From NCBI RefSeq assembly GCF_022129445.1, contig NZ_JADQAQ010000008.1, positions 1-64,000 of the forward strand: a DNA stretch of 64,000 nucleotides, written 5' to 3'. Position numbers and translations under genes: made by a program. Every line of letters begins with the position of its first letter. The first letter of the stretch is position 1. The stretch is from Photobacterium sp. Ph5 (lineage in GTDB: Bacteria; Pseudomonadota; Gammaproteobacteria; Enterobacterales; Vibrionaceae). Below are positions 1-8,495 of this stretch, in pieces. Below the pieces are notes generated by a model. The model worked only from the letters and a program-made list of their open reading frames with translations, had not been told where the DNA came from and did no database searches.

Positions 1-72
1 ATTAAATACACTTGGATTTTTACACATCTATAGGATCGTTCAACTGATCATTTTTGTCTTAACTGATCGGCA

Positions 73-97
73 TTAGCTCTTATAGAGCTCTTTTTTG
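73..97 (+). terminator. Rho-independent terminator of an upstream gene
   Basis: The hairpin AGCTCT-TAT-AGAGCT is followed by C and six T. It would end a plus-strand transcript that starts outside the window. Confidence 0.65.
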
Positions 98-182
98 TTA
101 AACGAGCCTCATAATTTTACCTCTGTTTAAAATTCTTATTTTTAAATTGCTAGTATGGATATACATCAATAAGGAAACGAAT

Positions 183-512
183 ATGGACATTGCAGAGCTT
201 GAGCAGGAATTAAAAAAAATCTCGCAGCCTTATGAGATAAAATCTTATGGTTTAGACATTAAGTTTGGCTTTCTCTTAGGCAGTTTTTCAGTGTATTACG
301 ATAAGAAACGCGACGATTTACGATTTGGCTCGCCACTGAGGTGGATATTATATCTAATTTCATTCAGTGCATTAGGCTATCTTATGATGAGCTTCGACTA
401 TTCTCCACTGGGAGCATCTCTACTGTTTATCACTGTGATTATAAATTTTGTTTTTGCCGTTATCAGAGAACTGCGAATTTATAGACTACAAAAACGGCTC
501 TATATCCAATAA
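183..512 (+). CDS. Small inner-membrane protein, unknown function
   Basis: This is a 109-residue protein from the ATG at 183, preceded by AAGGAAACGA. An upstream in-frame start at 147 has no ribosome site and is rejected. The N-terminal 45 residues are soluble and charged. Two hydrophobic segments follow (about residues 53-72 and 76-96), then a short basic tail, suggesting a two-pass membrane protein with its head in the cytoplasm. I do not recognise the family. It stands alone between a terminator and the helicase gene. Confidence 0.6.
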   Translation: MDIAELEQELKKISQPYEIKSYGLDIKFGFLLGSFSVYYDKKRDDLRFGSPLRWILYLISFSALGYLMMSFDYSPLGASLLFITVIINFVFAVIRELRIYRLQKRLYIQ

Positions 513-654
513 CATCCTTTCTTTAAATCTGCATTATTGATGATTTTTATATATTGTTTCAATTGATAAAAGATCGCTTATTTCCTTTTATGGTAGACTC
601 ACGGCTCTTACTTGTATCGAAAGTTATAAGTGTTTTTACTGTTAGGAAATCATT

Positions 655-1938
655 ATGTCGTTTCAATCCCTAAACCTTCATCCCAATTTGTTAAAAGCAT
701 TGACTGAATTAGGTTATTCAACACCTACAGATGTGCAGCAACAAGCAATTCCATTGGCATTGAAAGGTGACGATGTAATGGCAGGTGCACAAACTGGCAC
801 AGGTAAAACAGCAGCATTTGCACTTCCACTATTACAACGCTTAATGACTTTACCATCGCAAGCTGAGCAGGTATCGACAGCGGTCGAAAATAATCAAAAA
901 TTACGTAATAAAATTCGTGCTTTAATTTTGACTCCAACACGAGAATTAGCTCAACAAGTATTTGATAGTATTACAACGTATGCCAAATATACCGAGTTAA
1001 AAGTGGCGGTTGCTTATGGCGGTACGAGTATGAATGTACAAGTTAAAGCCTTAAATGCAGGCGCTGAAATTTTAGTCGCGACACCTGGACGTTTACTTGA
1101 TCACGTCTTTAATGGTTCTGTCTCTCTATCTGAAGTTGAAACGTTTGTATTAGATGAAGCCGATCGTATGTTAGACATGGGTTTCATTGTTGATATTCAA
1201 CGTATTATGAAGCGAATGCCGCCTGAGCGTCAGACATTATTTTTCTCTGCTACTTTTTCAAAGCAAGTTAAAAAGCTAGCATTTGATATTCTCACCAACC
1301 CTAAAATGGTAGAAGTGACGCCAGCAAATACTGCTGCGGAAACCGTTGAACAAATGGTTTATCCTGTTGATAAACATCGTAAAGCTGAATTACTTGCGTA
1401 TTTAATTGGTTCTCGTAATTGGCGACAGGTACTGGTTTTCACCAAAACTAAGCAGGGCTCTGATCAGTTAGCAAAAGATTTGGGTCTAGATGGTATTAAA
1501 GCATCATCGATCAATGGTGACAAAAGCCAAGGTGCGCGCCAACGTGCATTAGATGATTTCAAATCAGGTAAGACTCGTGTATTAGTCGCGACTGATGTTG
1601 CTGCCAGAGGTTTGGATATTGAGCAACTCGAATATGTGGTCAACTTTGATATGCCCTTTAAAGCGGAAGATTATGTTCACCGTATTGGTCGTACAGGTCG
1701 AGCAGGGATGACAGGACATGCGATTACTTTGATGAGCCTTGATGAAGAATGGGCATTAAAAGCGATTGAAGATTTATTAGATAGCCGTCTACCACAGCAA
1801 TGGCTTGAAGGTTATGAGCCTAATCCTGCATTAATAGAAACTCAATCTGTTCATCGTGGTGCGGCAGCCGAAAAGCGACGAGCAAAGTCGAAAAGCAAAA
1901 TCCATCAGAACAGAGGTAAGCATAGAAGTCGTCGATAA
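655..1938 (+). CDS. DEAD-box ATP-dependent RNA helicase, RhlE type
   Basis: The protein unwinds or remodels RNA duplexes using ATP, probably in ribosome assembly or RNA decay. All core motifs are visible in order: Q motif (around residues 20-33), Walker A AQTGTGKT (about 44-51), PTRELA, DEAD (about 167-170), SAT (about 198) and HRIGRTGRAG (about 342). The N-terminus resembles RhlE (MSFQSL...PTDVQQQAIP). The 427-residue length is typical of a short RhlE, with a basic tail rich in R, K and S that probably binds RNA. The ATG at 655 has TAGGAAATC upstream. Which of several Vibrionaceae RhlE paralogues this is cannot be decided here. Confidence 0.93.
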   Translation: MSFQSLNLHPNLLKALTELGYSTPTDVQQQAIPLALKGDDVMAGAQTGTGKTAAFALPLLQRLMTLPSQAEQVSTAVENNQKLRNKIRALILTPTRELAQQVFDSITTYAKYTELKVAVAYGGTSMNVQVKALNAGAEILVATPGRLLDHVFNGSVSLSEVETFVLDEADRMLDMGFIVDIQRIMKRMPPERQTLFFSATFSKQVKKLAFDILTNPKMVEVTPANTAAETVEQMVYPVDKHRKAELLAYLIGSRNWRQVLVFTKTKQGSDQLAKDLGLDGIKASSINGDKSQGARQRALDDFKSGKTRVLVATDVAARGLDIEQLEYVVNFDMPFKAEDYVHRIGRTGRAGMTGHAITLMSLDEEWALKAIEDLLDSRLPQQWLEGYEPNPALIETQSVHRGAAAEKRRAKSKSKIHQNRGKHRSRR

Positions 1939-2124
1939 TATACGCTTAAACGATAATGATAAAATCAAGATAACCTATTGTTTTATTAGTGTTAATTTTA
2001 GGCGTTAAAAGTATAATAAGGTTTGCAGATTGACGATTATCTTATTGTTATTATCGTTGAGCTTTGCTAGTTTCACTATTAACTTACATGCATATTTTTT
2101 GCTTTATTTGTCTTTGAGGTTTTC

Positions 2125-3441
2125 ATGGCAGGTTTAACAAAACCAGTCCGTTATACTGTATTCTTTCTTGTTATTTTTACTTGTATTGTTTACGTGTGGT
2201 TTATGCTTGGCGGTGCAAAGAAAGAGTACATTGTTACTCCTGTGAATAGCACATACCGAATTATTGATGATACTGCACAAAATGGTGCAACTGAGGCGTC
2301 TTTAAAGATAGATAGAAACGGTGCATTGCTTGAATGTAAAATAGTTAATAAAGCACAATGGCCTTTTTGTGAGATTGCAATTTCACTGACTGACTCAGTT
2401 GATAAAGGCATTGATCTTAGTGATTATGATCATGTTGGAATTGATATTGATTATGACAGTCCTCTAGAGGGAGAAAGAGTACGTATTTATTTACGTAATT
2501 TTGATCCAGCTTATGCGAAGCTATCAGATCCAATTTCATTAAAGTTTAATGCGATTGAGTATGCGCCTGGAGAAGATAAAGGGTTAACTATGTTTCCTCT
2601 TCGCTCTTTTCAAGTTTTATCATGGTGGATAGCAGATTATGAAGTGCCTGTTGATAAATCCAATAGGCAATTTGATAATATCTCCGTTATTGAAGTTGCT
2701 ACAGGCAGCTATGTTAAAGAAGCTAATTATACGATTAAGCTAAAGAAGCTTATTTTTTATGGTGAAAGGATCAGTGAACAAGCGCTAGTTAAATTATTGC
2801 TATCACTGTGGGTGATAACAGCGATATTTTTTATCATTATTGATCGTATTTATCTAAGAAAAAAGATTAAAGAAACGGAAGAACGTACACAACGTTTACG
2901 TGACGCTAACCGTGCTTTGTACGAGAAAAGTTTGGTGTTTGAAGAGCTAGCATTCACGGATCCCTTGACGCGAACCCGTAATAGACATGAAATTAATGAG
3001 TGGTTAGCAGAAGTTACAACACACTCAATTGTTAACAATATTTCTTTTTCAATGATATTTATCGATATCGACCACTTTAAACAAGTGAATGACAAGTATG
3101 GTCATCGATTAGGTGATGAAGTATTAAGACGATTTGCAAGTTTGATCAATAAACGTGTACGAAAATCTGATGTTTTTGCTCGTTGGGGAGGGGAAGAGTT
3201 TGTGATTTTCTGCCCAGCAACACCTTTAGGTGCTACAGCTGAACTCGCTGAATCGATACGTGAATGTATTGATAATGCAGTATGGGATAACGGGATGAAA
3301 ATAACGTGTAGTCTAGGTGTCGCCGAGCTTGAAAATGAAGATTATAGCCATTTTATTGAGCGCGCTGATAAGGCACTAATGAAAGCAAAAGAGCGTGGAA
3401 GAAATCGCGTTGAGATCGCTTGGAACGAGCGACAATTATAA
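2125..3441 (+). CDS. Membrane-bound diguanylate cyclase (GGDEF)
   Basis: It makes cyclic di-GMP from two GTP. There is one N-terminal membrane helix (about residues 9-28), a region of about 190 residues likely to be periplasmic and sensory, a second helix (about 220-241), a short charged coiled-coil linker and a C-terminal GGDEF domain. The active-site motif reads GGEEF (about residues 355-359). An inhibitory RxxD site (RKSD) lies exactly five residues before it, so product feedback is expected. The sensor region matches no domain I can name. A GAGG ribosome site precedes the start, and a strong terminator follows the stop. Confidence 0.93.
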   Translation: MAGLTKPVRYTVFFLVIFTCIVYVWFMLGGAKKEYIVTPVNSTYRIIDDTAQNGATEASLKIDRNGALLECKIVNKAQWPFCEIAISLTDSVDKGIDLSDYDHVGIDIDYDSPLEGERVRIYLRNFDPAYAKLSDPISLKFNAIEYAPGEDKGLTMFPLRSFQVLSWWIADYEVPVDKSNRQFDNISVIEVATGSYVKEANYTIKLKKLIFYGERISEQALVKLLLSLWVITAIFFIIIDRIYLRKKIKETEERTQRLRDANRALYEKSLVFEELAFTDPLTRTRNRHEINEWLAEVTTHSIVNNISFSMIFIDIDHFKQVNDKYGHRLGDEVLRRFASLINKRVRKSDVFARWGGEEFVIFCPATPLGATAELAESIRECIDNAVWDNGMKITCSLGVAELENEDYSHFIERADKALMKAKERGRNRVEIAWNERQL

Positions 3442-3460
3442 GTTAATTAGATGATGTAAA

Positions 3461-3493
3461 AAAGCCGTGTTGATACTATCAACACGGCTTTTT
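3461..3493. terminator. Bidirectional terminator
   Basis: A 14-bp perfect stem (AAAGCCGTGTTGAT) with a 3-nt loop lies between convergent genes. T tracts occur on either strand, so it serves both the cyclase gene and the permease gene. Confidence 0.9.
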
Positions 3494-3505
3494 CTTTGGT
3501 TACAA

Positions 3506-4918
3506 TTAGATGACTAATTTTCCTGTGGCAAGTAAGTAGATGCCGAATGCTGAGATAGTAATAAGGAATGCGACAAAATAGATTTCTTTACCAACAAAAA
3601 TAGGTTTATTTTGTTCTCGTTTCGCTTTAATAAAGAAAAATAGGCCAGGTAAATACAAAATTGCAGATAATAGCAAATGATGTAAACCAGATGCATATAG
3701 AAGCCAAATACCGTATACCGTTGCAAAAATACCAACCCAAAGTAAAGCACCTCTATTTTTTGTTTTTATCGCTAATTTTAGGGTGTAAGCAGCGACTAAA
3801 AAGTAGGGGATTAAAATCATTTCAGAAGCAATGATTAAAATACTGTTGTAGGTTCCGCCAGCAAAAGTCACTGCAAATAAAGAGACTTGAATACAAATAG
3901 TTGTTAGGTTTAATGCCGTAACAGCAGTGCCGGCGTCATTTTGCTTCTTATAAATTTTAGGAAATACATTGTTATTAGCTGCAAGGAATGGTGCTTCCGT
4001 TGCCAAAACCGTCCAACTAAGAAAAGCACCACAAACTGAAATTAATAGCCCACAACCGATTAATACAGCCCCCCATGGGCCAAGGATGTGTTCTAACACT
4101 TTAGCCATAGATGGGTTTTGTAACTTCGCGAGTTCTGGTGTACTGATTACACCCATAGAAAGAAGTGTGACAAAAATATAGATAATAAGAGCGGTTAATA
4201 GGCCGAGAATAGTTGCTCGACCGATATCTTTACGTTCTCTAGCACGTGATGAAACGACAACAGCACCTTCAACACCAATAAATACCCATACCGTAATCAA
4301 CATAGTAGACTTAACTTGCTCAAGTAGACCATGTTTTGGACCAAATTCAATACCAGTAAAATCAAAAATGAACGTGTGCCACTTGAAGGCAAGCATGGTA
4401 AAGAAGATAAATAAGAAGAGTGGTACTAATTTAGCAATGGTTGTTACCATATTAATAGTCGCTGCTGTTTTAACACCACGTAAAATTAAGAAGTAGACTA
4501 ACCATAAAACAATAGAAGCACCAGTAATCGACTGCCAAGTATTCCCTAAACCAAAAATTACATCATTTGGCTTATCAAAAAACATGCCTAATGTACTAAA
4601 TACAATGACTAAATAGGAAACATTCGCAAGCATTGCGCTAAGCCAATAGCCCCAAGCGGAACAAAATCCTATATAATCACCGAAGCCTGCTTGTGCGTAA
4701 CCAAATACACCACTATTGATTTCAGGCTTTAATAGAGAAAGATATTGAAATGATAGAGCAAGAAAGATCATGCCAATACCGGTGATCATCCATCCAATCA
4801 TTACAGCTGCTGGACTTGCAACCAGTGCCATATTCTGAGGAAGGCTAAACACGCCGGCACCAATCATTGAGCCGATCACGAGTGCTGTTAGCGCTCCTAA
4901 TCCAAGCTTATTATCCAT
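3506..4918 (-). CDS. APC-family amino-acid permease, basic amino acid antiporter type
   Basis: This 470-residue inner-membrane protein has about 12-13 predicted helices. The first helix carries the APC signature (GSMIGAGVFSLP), and the sequence fits the basic amino acid/polyamine antiporter branch that includes arginine-ornithine antiporters (ArcD/YdgI-like). An amino acid exchange role is inferred from family. There is no arc or decarboxylase gene beside it, so the substrate is open. An AT-rich inverted repeat lies in its leader. Confidence 0.85.
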   Translation of the reverse strand: MDNKLGLGALTALVIGSMIGAGVFSLPQNMALVASPAAVMIGWMITGIGMIFLALSFQYLSLLKPEINSGVFGYAQAGFGDYIGFCSAWGYWLSAMLANVSYLVIVFSTLGMFFDKPNDVIFGLGNTWQSITGASIVLWLVYFLILRGVKTAATINMVTTIAKLVPLFLFIFFTMLAFKWHTFIFDFTGIEFGPKHGLLEQVKSTMLITVWVFIGVEGAVVVSSRARERKDIGRATILGLLTALIIYIFVTLLSMGVISTPELAKLQNPSMAKVLEHILGPWGAVLIGCGLLISVCGAFLSWTVLATEAPFLAANNNVFPKIYKKQNDAGTAVTALNLTTICIQVSLFAVTFAGGTYNSILIIASEMILIPYFLVAAYTLKLAIKTKNRGALLWVGIFATVYGIWLLYASGLHHLLLSAILYLPGLFFFIKAKREQNKPIFVGKEIYFVAFLITISAFGIYLLATGKLVI

Positions 4919-4928
4919 GTTTTAACCT

Positions 4929-4956
4929 AATCTTTATTTATTATATAAATAAGATT
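4929..4956. promoter_or_regulatory. Inverted repeat in permease leader
   Basis: AATCTTTATTTA and ATAAATAAGATT form a nearly perfect inverted repeat (one bulged T), 11 bp upstream of the permease ATG. It may be an operator, for example for an ArgR-like regulator, or an mRNA hairpin. A second weaker repeat (TTATTT-GGCAT-AAATAA) lies near 5018-5035. The regulator is not identified. Confidence 0.35.
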
Positions 4957-5118
4957 ATATGGGCTTTTTTAACATCTAAAAACTATTATCGTAATAAAAC
5001 CGTTGAGTTGTATGTTTATTTGGCATAAATAAGATTTTTTATTGAATTTTTTAACGTTAATTCTGTAAAAACATACAAATTTAACCATTATTTAATTACG
5101 ATATTGGATTACACCAGC

Positions 5119-5580
5119 TTAATGTACGGTTAAATGAGTTGTTATTGTTTTGTTTAATACAAACGCCATTGCCTTTCCGTTTATAGCTGCAGAATTCATA
5201 AGGGGAGTATCAAATTGTTCTATTTCTCCTGCAACAATAACGGCACTGCAATTTCCCATCTCTAAAGCCTTAACCATCAAATTATGTTTACTTTGATGAG
5301 CCGGTGTTTTTAACAACAAAACTTTGTTGATGTTGATTCCAGCATTTTCCAATAATGATTTATCGATTAATGCGTCATAACCAATAAACATAATCCAACG
5401 ATTTTCACTATTGGCCTTTTTTAATAGTCGTAAGAAATACGCTAGTTGAGTTTGCTGCTCTGCACTATAACTCACTTCAATTGGGTGTCCGACCGCAGCT
5501 GAAAATGGTTGCTGGGCTGAATCTGCTGCAAATGTTGATTTGTAAACTTGTGAAGCAGTAATTGATGTGTGGTAGTTCAT
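5119..5580 (-). CDS. sulA: SulA-like SOS cell-division inhibitor
   Basis: This 153-residue protein resembles SulA, which blocks FtsZ polymerisation after DNA damage. The central block (RWIMFIGYDALIDKSLL ... KVLLLKTP ... MVKALEMGNCSAVIVAGE) follows the SulA/RecA-like fold pattern, including the MekAL-GNYSVV-like segment. Independent support is a near-consensus LexA box 34 bp upstream of its ATG. The sequence is diverged from E. coli SulA, so the FtsZ-inhibitor role is inferred. The gene is monocistronic. Confidence 0.78.
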   Translation of the reverse strand: MNYHTSITASQVYKSTFAADSAQQPFSAAVGHPIEVSYSAEQQTQLAYFLRLLKKANSENRWIMFIGYDALIDKSLLENAGININKVLLLKTPAHQSKHNLMVKALEMGNCSAVIVAGEIEQFDTPLMNSAAINGKAMAFVLNKTITTHLTVH

Positions 5581-5613
5581 TAGTGCTTTCCTCGACCAGT
5601 GGTTATATATACA

Positions 5614-5633
5614 TACTGTATGTGTATACAGTA
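5614..5633. promoter_or_regulatory. LexA (SOS) box upstream of sulA-like gene
   Basis: The core CTGT-ATGTGTAT-ACAG at 5616-5631 has the exact CTGT-N8-ACAG spacing and is flanked by TA on both sides. The TATATATA-rich sequence next to it could be the minus-strand promoter region. Confidence 0.88.
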
Positions 5634-6181
5634 GTTTTATTTGCCGAGTGATGCAAGAACTTTTTGTATTTAATTCTATCTATAAGTGTAAATTTAAATA
5701 GGCATTAAAAAGGTCGGTTTTTTGTGTAACTTATTGTATCTATAGTTTTTTATTTTAGGTTTTATTATGATTACAATGAAGGTCGAGTTCATTGGTAACA
5801 AAGAAAACAATTACATTTAAAAGAGTAGAAGGTGATCACAAGCTGTTTATACAGGTGCGCTTGATATTGTGTATTTAAAGAAAAGATATTGATTATAGAA
5901 GAATGCTCTGTACGCTTATTGTACTATTCAGTTTGTGTGAGATTTGAACGTTCTTGTTTTCGGTGTTTACTGGGGGTAATAAGGCATTTATAAAAATTCG
6001 ATAAATCAGGTTGTTGACTTATTTGAAATATGAATATCAAAGAAAACAGAGTTTATTAATGGTTTAATCAAAGGCTCACGTTGTTTGGCAGACCTTTGAT
6101 AGCCTTGATGAAATGTTAGAAATACCCACTTGTGGCGTGTGAAATAAGTGGTGTTGTATGCATTATGATAGTAAGAGATAT
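5634..6181. other. 548-bp intergenic region without recognised gene
   Basis: No ORF with a credible start and codon use was found on either strand. It is AT-rich with short inverted repeats, for example CCACTT/AAGTGG near 6125-6154. It probably contains the rest of the sulA promoter and perhaps a decayed gene. Confidence 0.4.
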
Positions 6182-6207
6182 AAAAAAGCGCCTAAAAATT
6201 AGACGCT
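6182..6207 (-). terminator. Terminator of the 50-residue gene
   Basis: On the minus strand AGCGTCTAA-TTTTT-TTAGGCGCT-like pairing (one G-U) is followed by TTTTTT. It lies about 28 bp past the stop of the small gene at 6235, supporting that gene as transcribed. Confidence 0.75.
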
Positions 6208-6234
6208 ATTTTATTAGATATTAGTCAAAAATTT

Positions 6235-6387
6235 TTATACGCAATAAGCAACAACTGCTTTTTCGTAAGTAAAGCCAGAGTCATTTTCAACCCAGCATTC
6301 AATGCAACGACCTTCAATATCATCTGTTGTGATGCAATCTTCAACAATACCGAACTTTCCATTCGTTAAGGCAACAACAATATCCAT
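6235..6387 (-). CDS. Small acidic cysteine-containing protein, 50 residues
   Basis: This short gene encodes MDIVVALTNGKFGIVEDCIT followed by 30 more residues, ending in ...VVAYCV. Support is a GAGG ribosome site 6 nt before the ATG, a terminator right after the stop, and protein-like composition. It has four Cys (residues 18, 28, 31 and 49); residues 28-31 form a CIEC pair, so metal binding or redox chemistry is possible. I do not recognise a named family. It is shorter than usual gene-calling cut-offs and is easily missed because a longer ORF runs antisense. Confidence 0.7.
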   Translation of the reverse strand: MDIVVALTNGKFGIVEDCITTDDIEGRCIECWVENDSGFTYEKAVVAYCV

Positions 6388-6534
6388 ATTATACCTCGAA
6401 ATTAATTTACAAAAACCACTGCTTGTTAACGTATTTTTATCAAGTTGTGTTAACTATGGTCAATCTCTTTATTGGGTTTTATTGATGCTTCTAGCAGTAA
6501 TGTTGGTGTTATGTGATATCGAGTACATATTTTA

Positions 6535-7254
6535 CTAGTAGATGCTTTCATAGATAGCAATAATACCGCAGATTAAACACAAGATAAGAGCAGCATATCT
6601 AATTTTTTCCTTCGGTAATGATTGGGTTGTTTTGAGTGCTAACCAATACCCAAGCCATGCACTAGGAATTAGTGGTAGAGTGATCCAAAGCTTATCTAGT
6701 GACAGAAAACCGACGGGTATTTGAGCAGTTAAAGAAATAATCGAACTAAAGACAAAGAATGCAGATAGGTTACCACGTAATTGGTTAGCTTCTTGATGCT
6801 GTAATAAGATTGCCATTGGTGGTCCACCAATAGCGGAGCTTGTTCCAAATAAACCAGAGAAAAAACCAGCAATAACCATTCTACGCGGCGTCGGCTCAAT
6901 CCGGTAAGGTAAGACACTTACAACTACGGCAAGTAGTACCAGTAAGCCAATCCATAATGTCAGAACATGCGACGAAACATAAAGGAGTAGAGCCGCACCT
7001 GCAATTGAACCTGGAACGCGTCCTAAAATTGCCATTTTTAAGCCACCAATTTCAATACTACTACGATGTTTTAAGGCGTTAAGTAATGAGATAAACAACG
7101 CAATAAGGCAAATAGGGGCTGGAACATACTGGGGAGCATAAACAATTAAAAGAGGAGCTGAAACAATAGCTAAACCAAAGCCGATAGCCGTTTGGACATA
7201 AGATCCGATAAATATCACTGTGATCGCAAGTAAAGTTGTGGGTTCAATAGTCAT
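6535..7254 (-). CDS. TauE/SafE (DUF81) family membrane permease
   Basis: This 239-residue protein is almost entirely hydrophobic, with about 7-8 helices arranged as the two-repeat TauE/SafE fold. The second repeat has the typical glycine-rich FSGLFGTSSAIGGPPMAILL segment. The family exports sulfite, sulfoacetate or related organic anions across the inner membrane. The substrate here is unknown and no sulfur genes are adjacent. No strong ribosome site is seen at the start, though the N-terminus aligns well with family expectation. Confidence 0.82.
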   Translation of the reverse strand: MTIEPTTLLAITVIFIGSYVQTAIGFGLAIVSAPLLIVYAPQYVPAPICLIALFISLLNALKHRSSIEIGGLKMAILGRVPGSIAGAALLLYVSSHVLTLWIGLLVLLAVVVSVLPYRIEPTPRRMVIAGFFSGLFGTSSAIGGPPMAILLQHQEANQLRGNLSAFFVFSSIISLTAQIPVGFLSLDKLWITLPLIPSAWLGYWLALKTTQSLPKEKIRYAALILCLICGIIAIYESIY

Positions 7255-7434
7255 TATATTTATGTAGTAGTTTGAATATGGAAGGTTACATAGATTATGT
7301 AAATACTAAATCAAATTAATACTAATAATGGGCAAAGTAAAACAGTAAATGAAAATGTGGATAATTAGCCACATTTAATTAACTTTATGTTGCAAATTTT
7401 GCTTTTAGTGGATTTTTTTACTGATAAAATGTAG

Positions 7435-7447
7435 CTGATATTATCAG
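7435..7447. promoter_or_regulatory. Palindrome overlapping the beta-lactamase ribosome site
   Basis: CTGATA-T-TATCAG is a perfect palindrome ending inside the AGAGG ribosome site. A further CTGATA lies at 7421. It could be an operator or an RNA hairpin that masks the ribosome site. A TTGCTT box at 7399-7404 may be the -35 element. Confidence 0.3.
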
Positions 7448-7455
7448 AGGTATAC

Positions 7456-8343
7456 ATGAGTTATTTATTAAAAACAACGTTAAAACACGTTATTGGGTCA
7501 GTATTAACAGTCTCTATTTTGAGCTTTTCTAGCATAAGTTTAGCGGAAACTTCGGCAGTTAATTCAGCGATTGAATATGCGAAAAAACAACTAGGGGCAA
7601 AAGTTGGCGTTTCTGTATTAGATGGTAAAGGAGAACAGCTGTTTAGCTATAACAGTGATCAACGTTTTCCGTTAATGAGTACTTTTAAAACACTAGCTTG
7701 TGCAAAGTTACTACATGATAACCAAATTAATAATGGCATGATGGATAAAGTTTATCCAATCAAGGCTGATGCAATTTTAGAGTATGCGCCAGTATTTAAA
7801 GATAAAGTCGGCACTGAGGTATCGTTAAAAGAAGCGTGTTTTGCGACCATGACGACCAGTGATAATTCAGCTGCTAATTTAGTACTAAGTCATATTGGTG
7901 GTCCTGCTGGCGTAACGAAATTTTTGATTGATAATGGTGACAACGTAACAAGATTGGATCGTATTGAACCATTACTCAATGAAGCAATACCAGGCGATAA
8001 ACGTGATACCACAACGCCTTATGCGATGAATAAAACTATTACCAATCTAGTTTTAGGTAATGCTTTAAACGATACCTCAAAACAACAACTGAACGACTGG
8101 ATGAAAGCGAATAAAGTTTCGAATGGCTTGTTGCGCTCAGTACTGCCAAAAGGTTGGGAGATTGCAGATCGCTCAGGCGCAGGTGGTCATGGCTCACGTG
8201 GTATTACTGCTGTGGTATGGAATGAACAACAACAACCGTTAGTGATCAGTATTTATCTAACAGGTACTAAAGCGAGTATTCCTGAGCGTGATAAAGAAAT
8301 AGCTCAAATTGGTCAGGCCATTTTGCAACAGTTTGGGGCTTAA
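7456..8343 (+). CDS. Class A beta-lactamase, CARB/PSE (carbenicillinase) type
   Basis: This is a periplasmic serine beta-lactamase. After a signal peptide (cleavage near SLA-ET, about residue 29) it has the four class A elements: STFK with the nucleophile Ser near residue 75, SDN near 135, the omega-loop Glu in EPLLN near 171, and RSG near 239. Arginine in place of lysine at the last motif (RSGAGGHGSRG) and LLRSVLPKGW are hallmarks of the CARB/PSE group. Length 295 is normal and the gene appears intact. The setting has no integron, transposon or ampR-like regulator, so it looks like an intrinsic chromosomal gene. The hydrolysis spectrum is inferred from family. Confidence 0.93.
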   Translation: MSYLLKTTLKHVIGSVLTVSILSFSSISLAETSAVNSAIEYAKKQLGAKVGVSVLDGKGEQLFSYNSDQRFPLMSTFKTLACAKLLHDNQINNGMMDKVYPIKADAILEYAPVFKDKVGTEVSLKEACFATMTTSDNSAANLVLSHIGGPAGVTKFLIDNGDNVTRLDRIEPLLNEAIPGDKRDTTTPYAMNKTITNLVLGNALNDTSKQQLNDWMKANKVSNGLLRSVLPKGWEIADRSGAGGHGSRGITAVVWNEQQQPLVISIYLTGTKASIPERDKEIAQIGQAILQQFGA

Positions 8344-8356
8344 AAGACCGGAATAC

Positions 8357-8389
8357 AAAAGCACAATGTAATATAAGTTGTGCTTTTTT
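8357..8389 (+). terminator. Terminator after beta-lactamase
   Basis: AAAAGCACAA and TTGTGCTTTT form a 10-bp stem followed by more T. Confidence 0.85.
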
Positions 8390-8495
8390 ATTTCTTGATG
8401 GTGGTAACGTTTTTTAACGTCATGTTTGCTATTTAATGCTCAATCAATAGGATGTAGAAATATTCCATAATTAATGCACGCAAAGGATAGCTATA

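Noticed and set aside
1945-2062. Fur box (GATAATGAT) between the helicase and the cyclase
   Set aside because: Only part of the 19-bp pattern is present, it is remote from both starts, and neither gene suggests iron control.
6302-6538. 78-residue plus-strand ORF
   Set aside because: It is antisense to the 50-residue gene, lacks a ribosome site and has non-protein-like composition; the minus-strand ORF has start, ribosome site and terminator.
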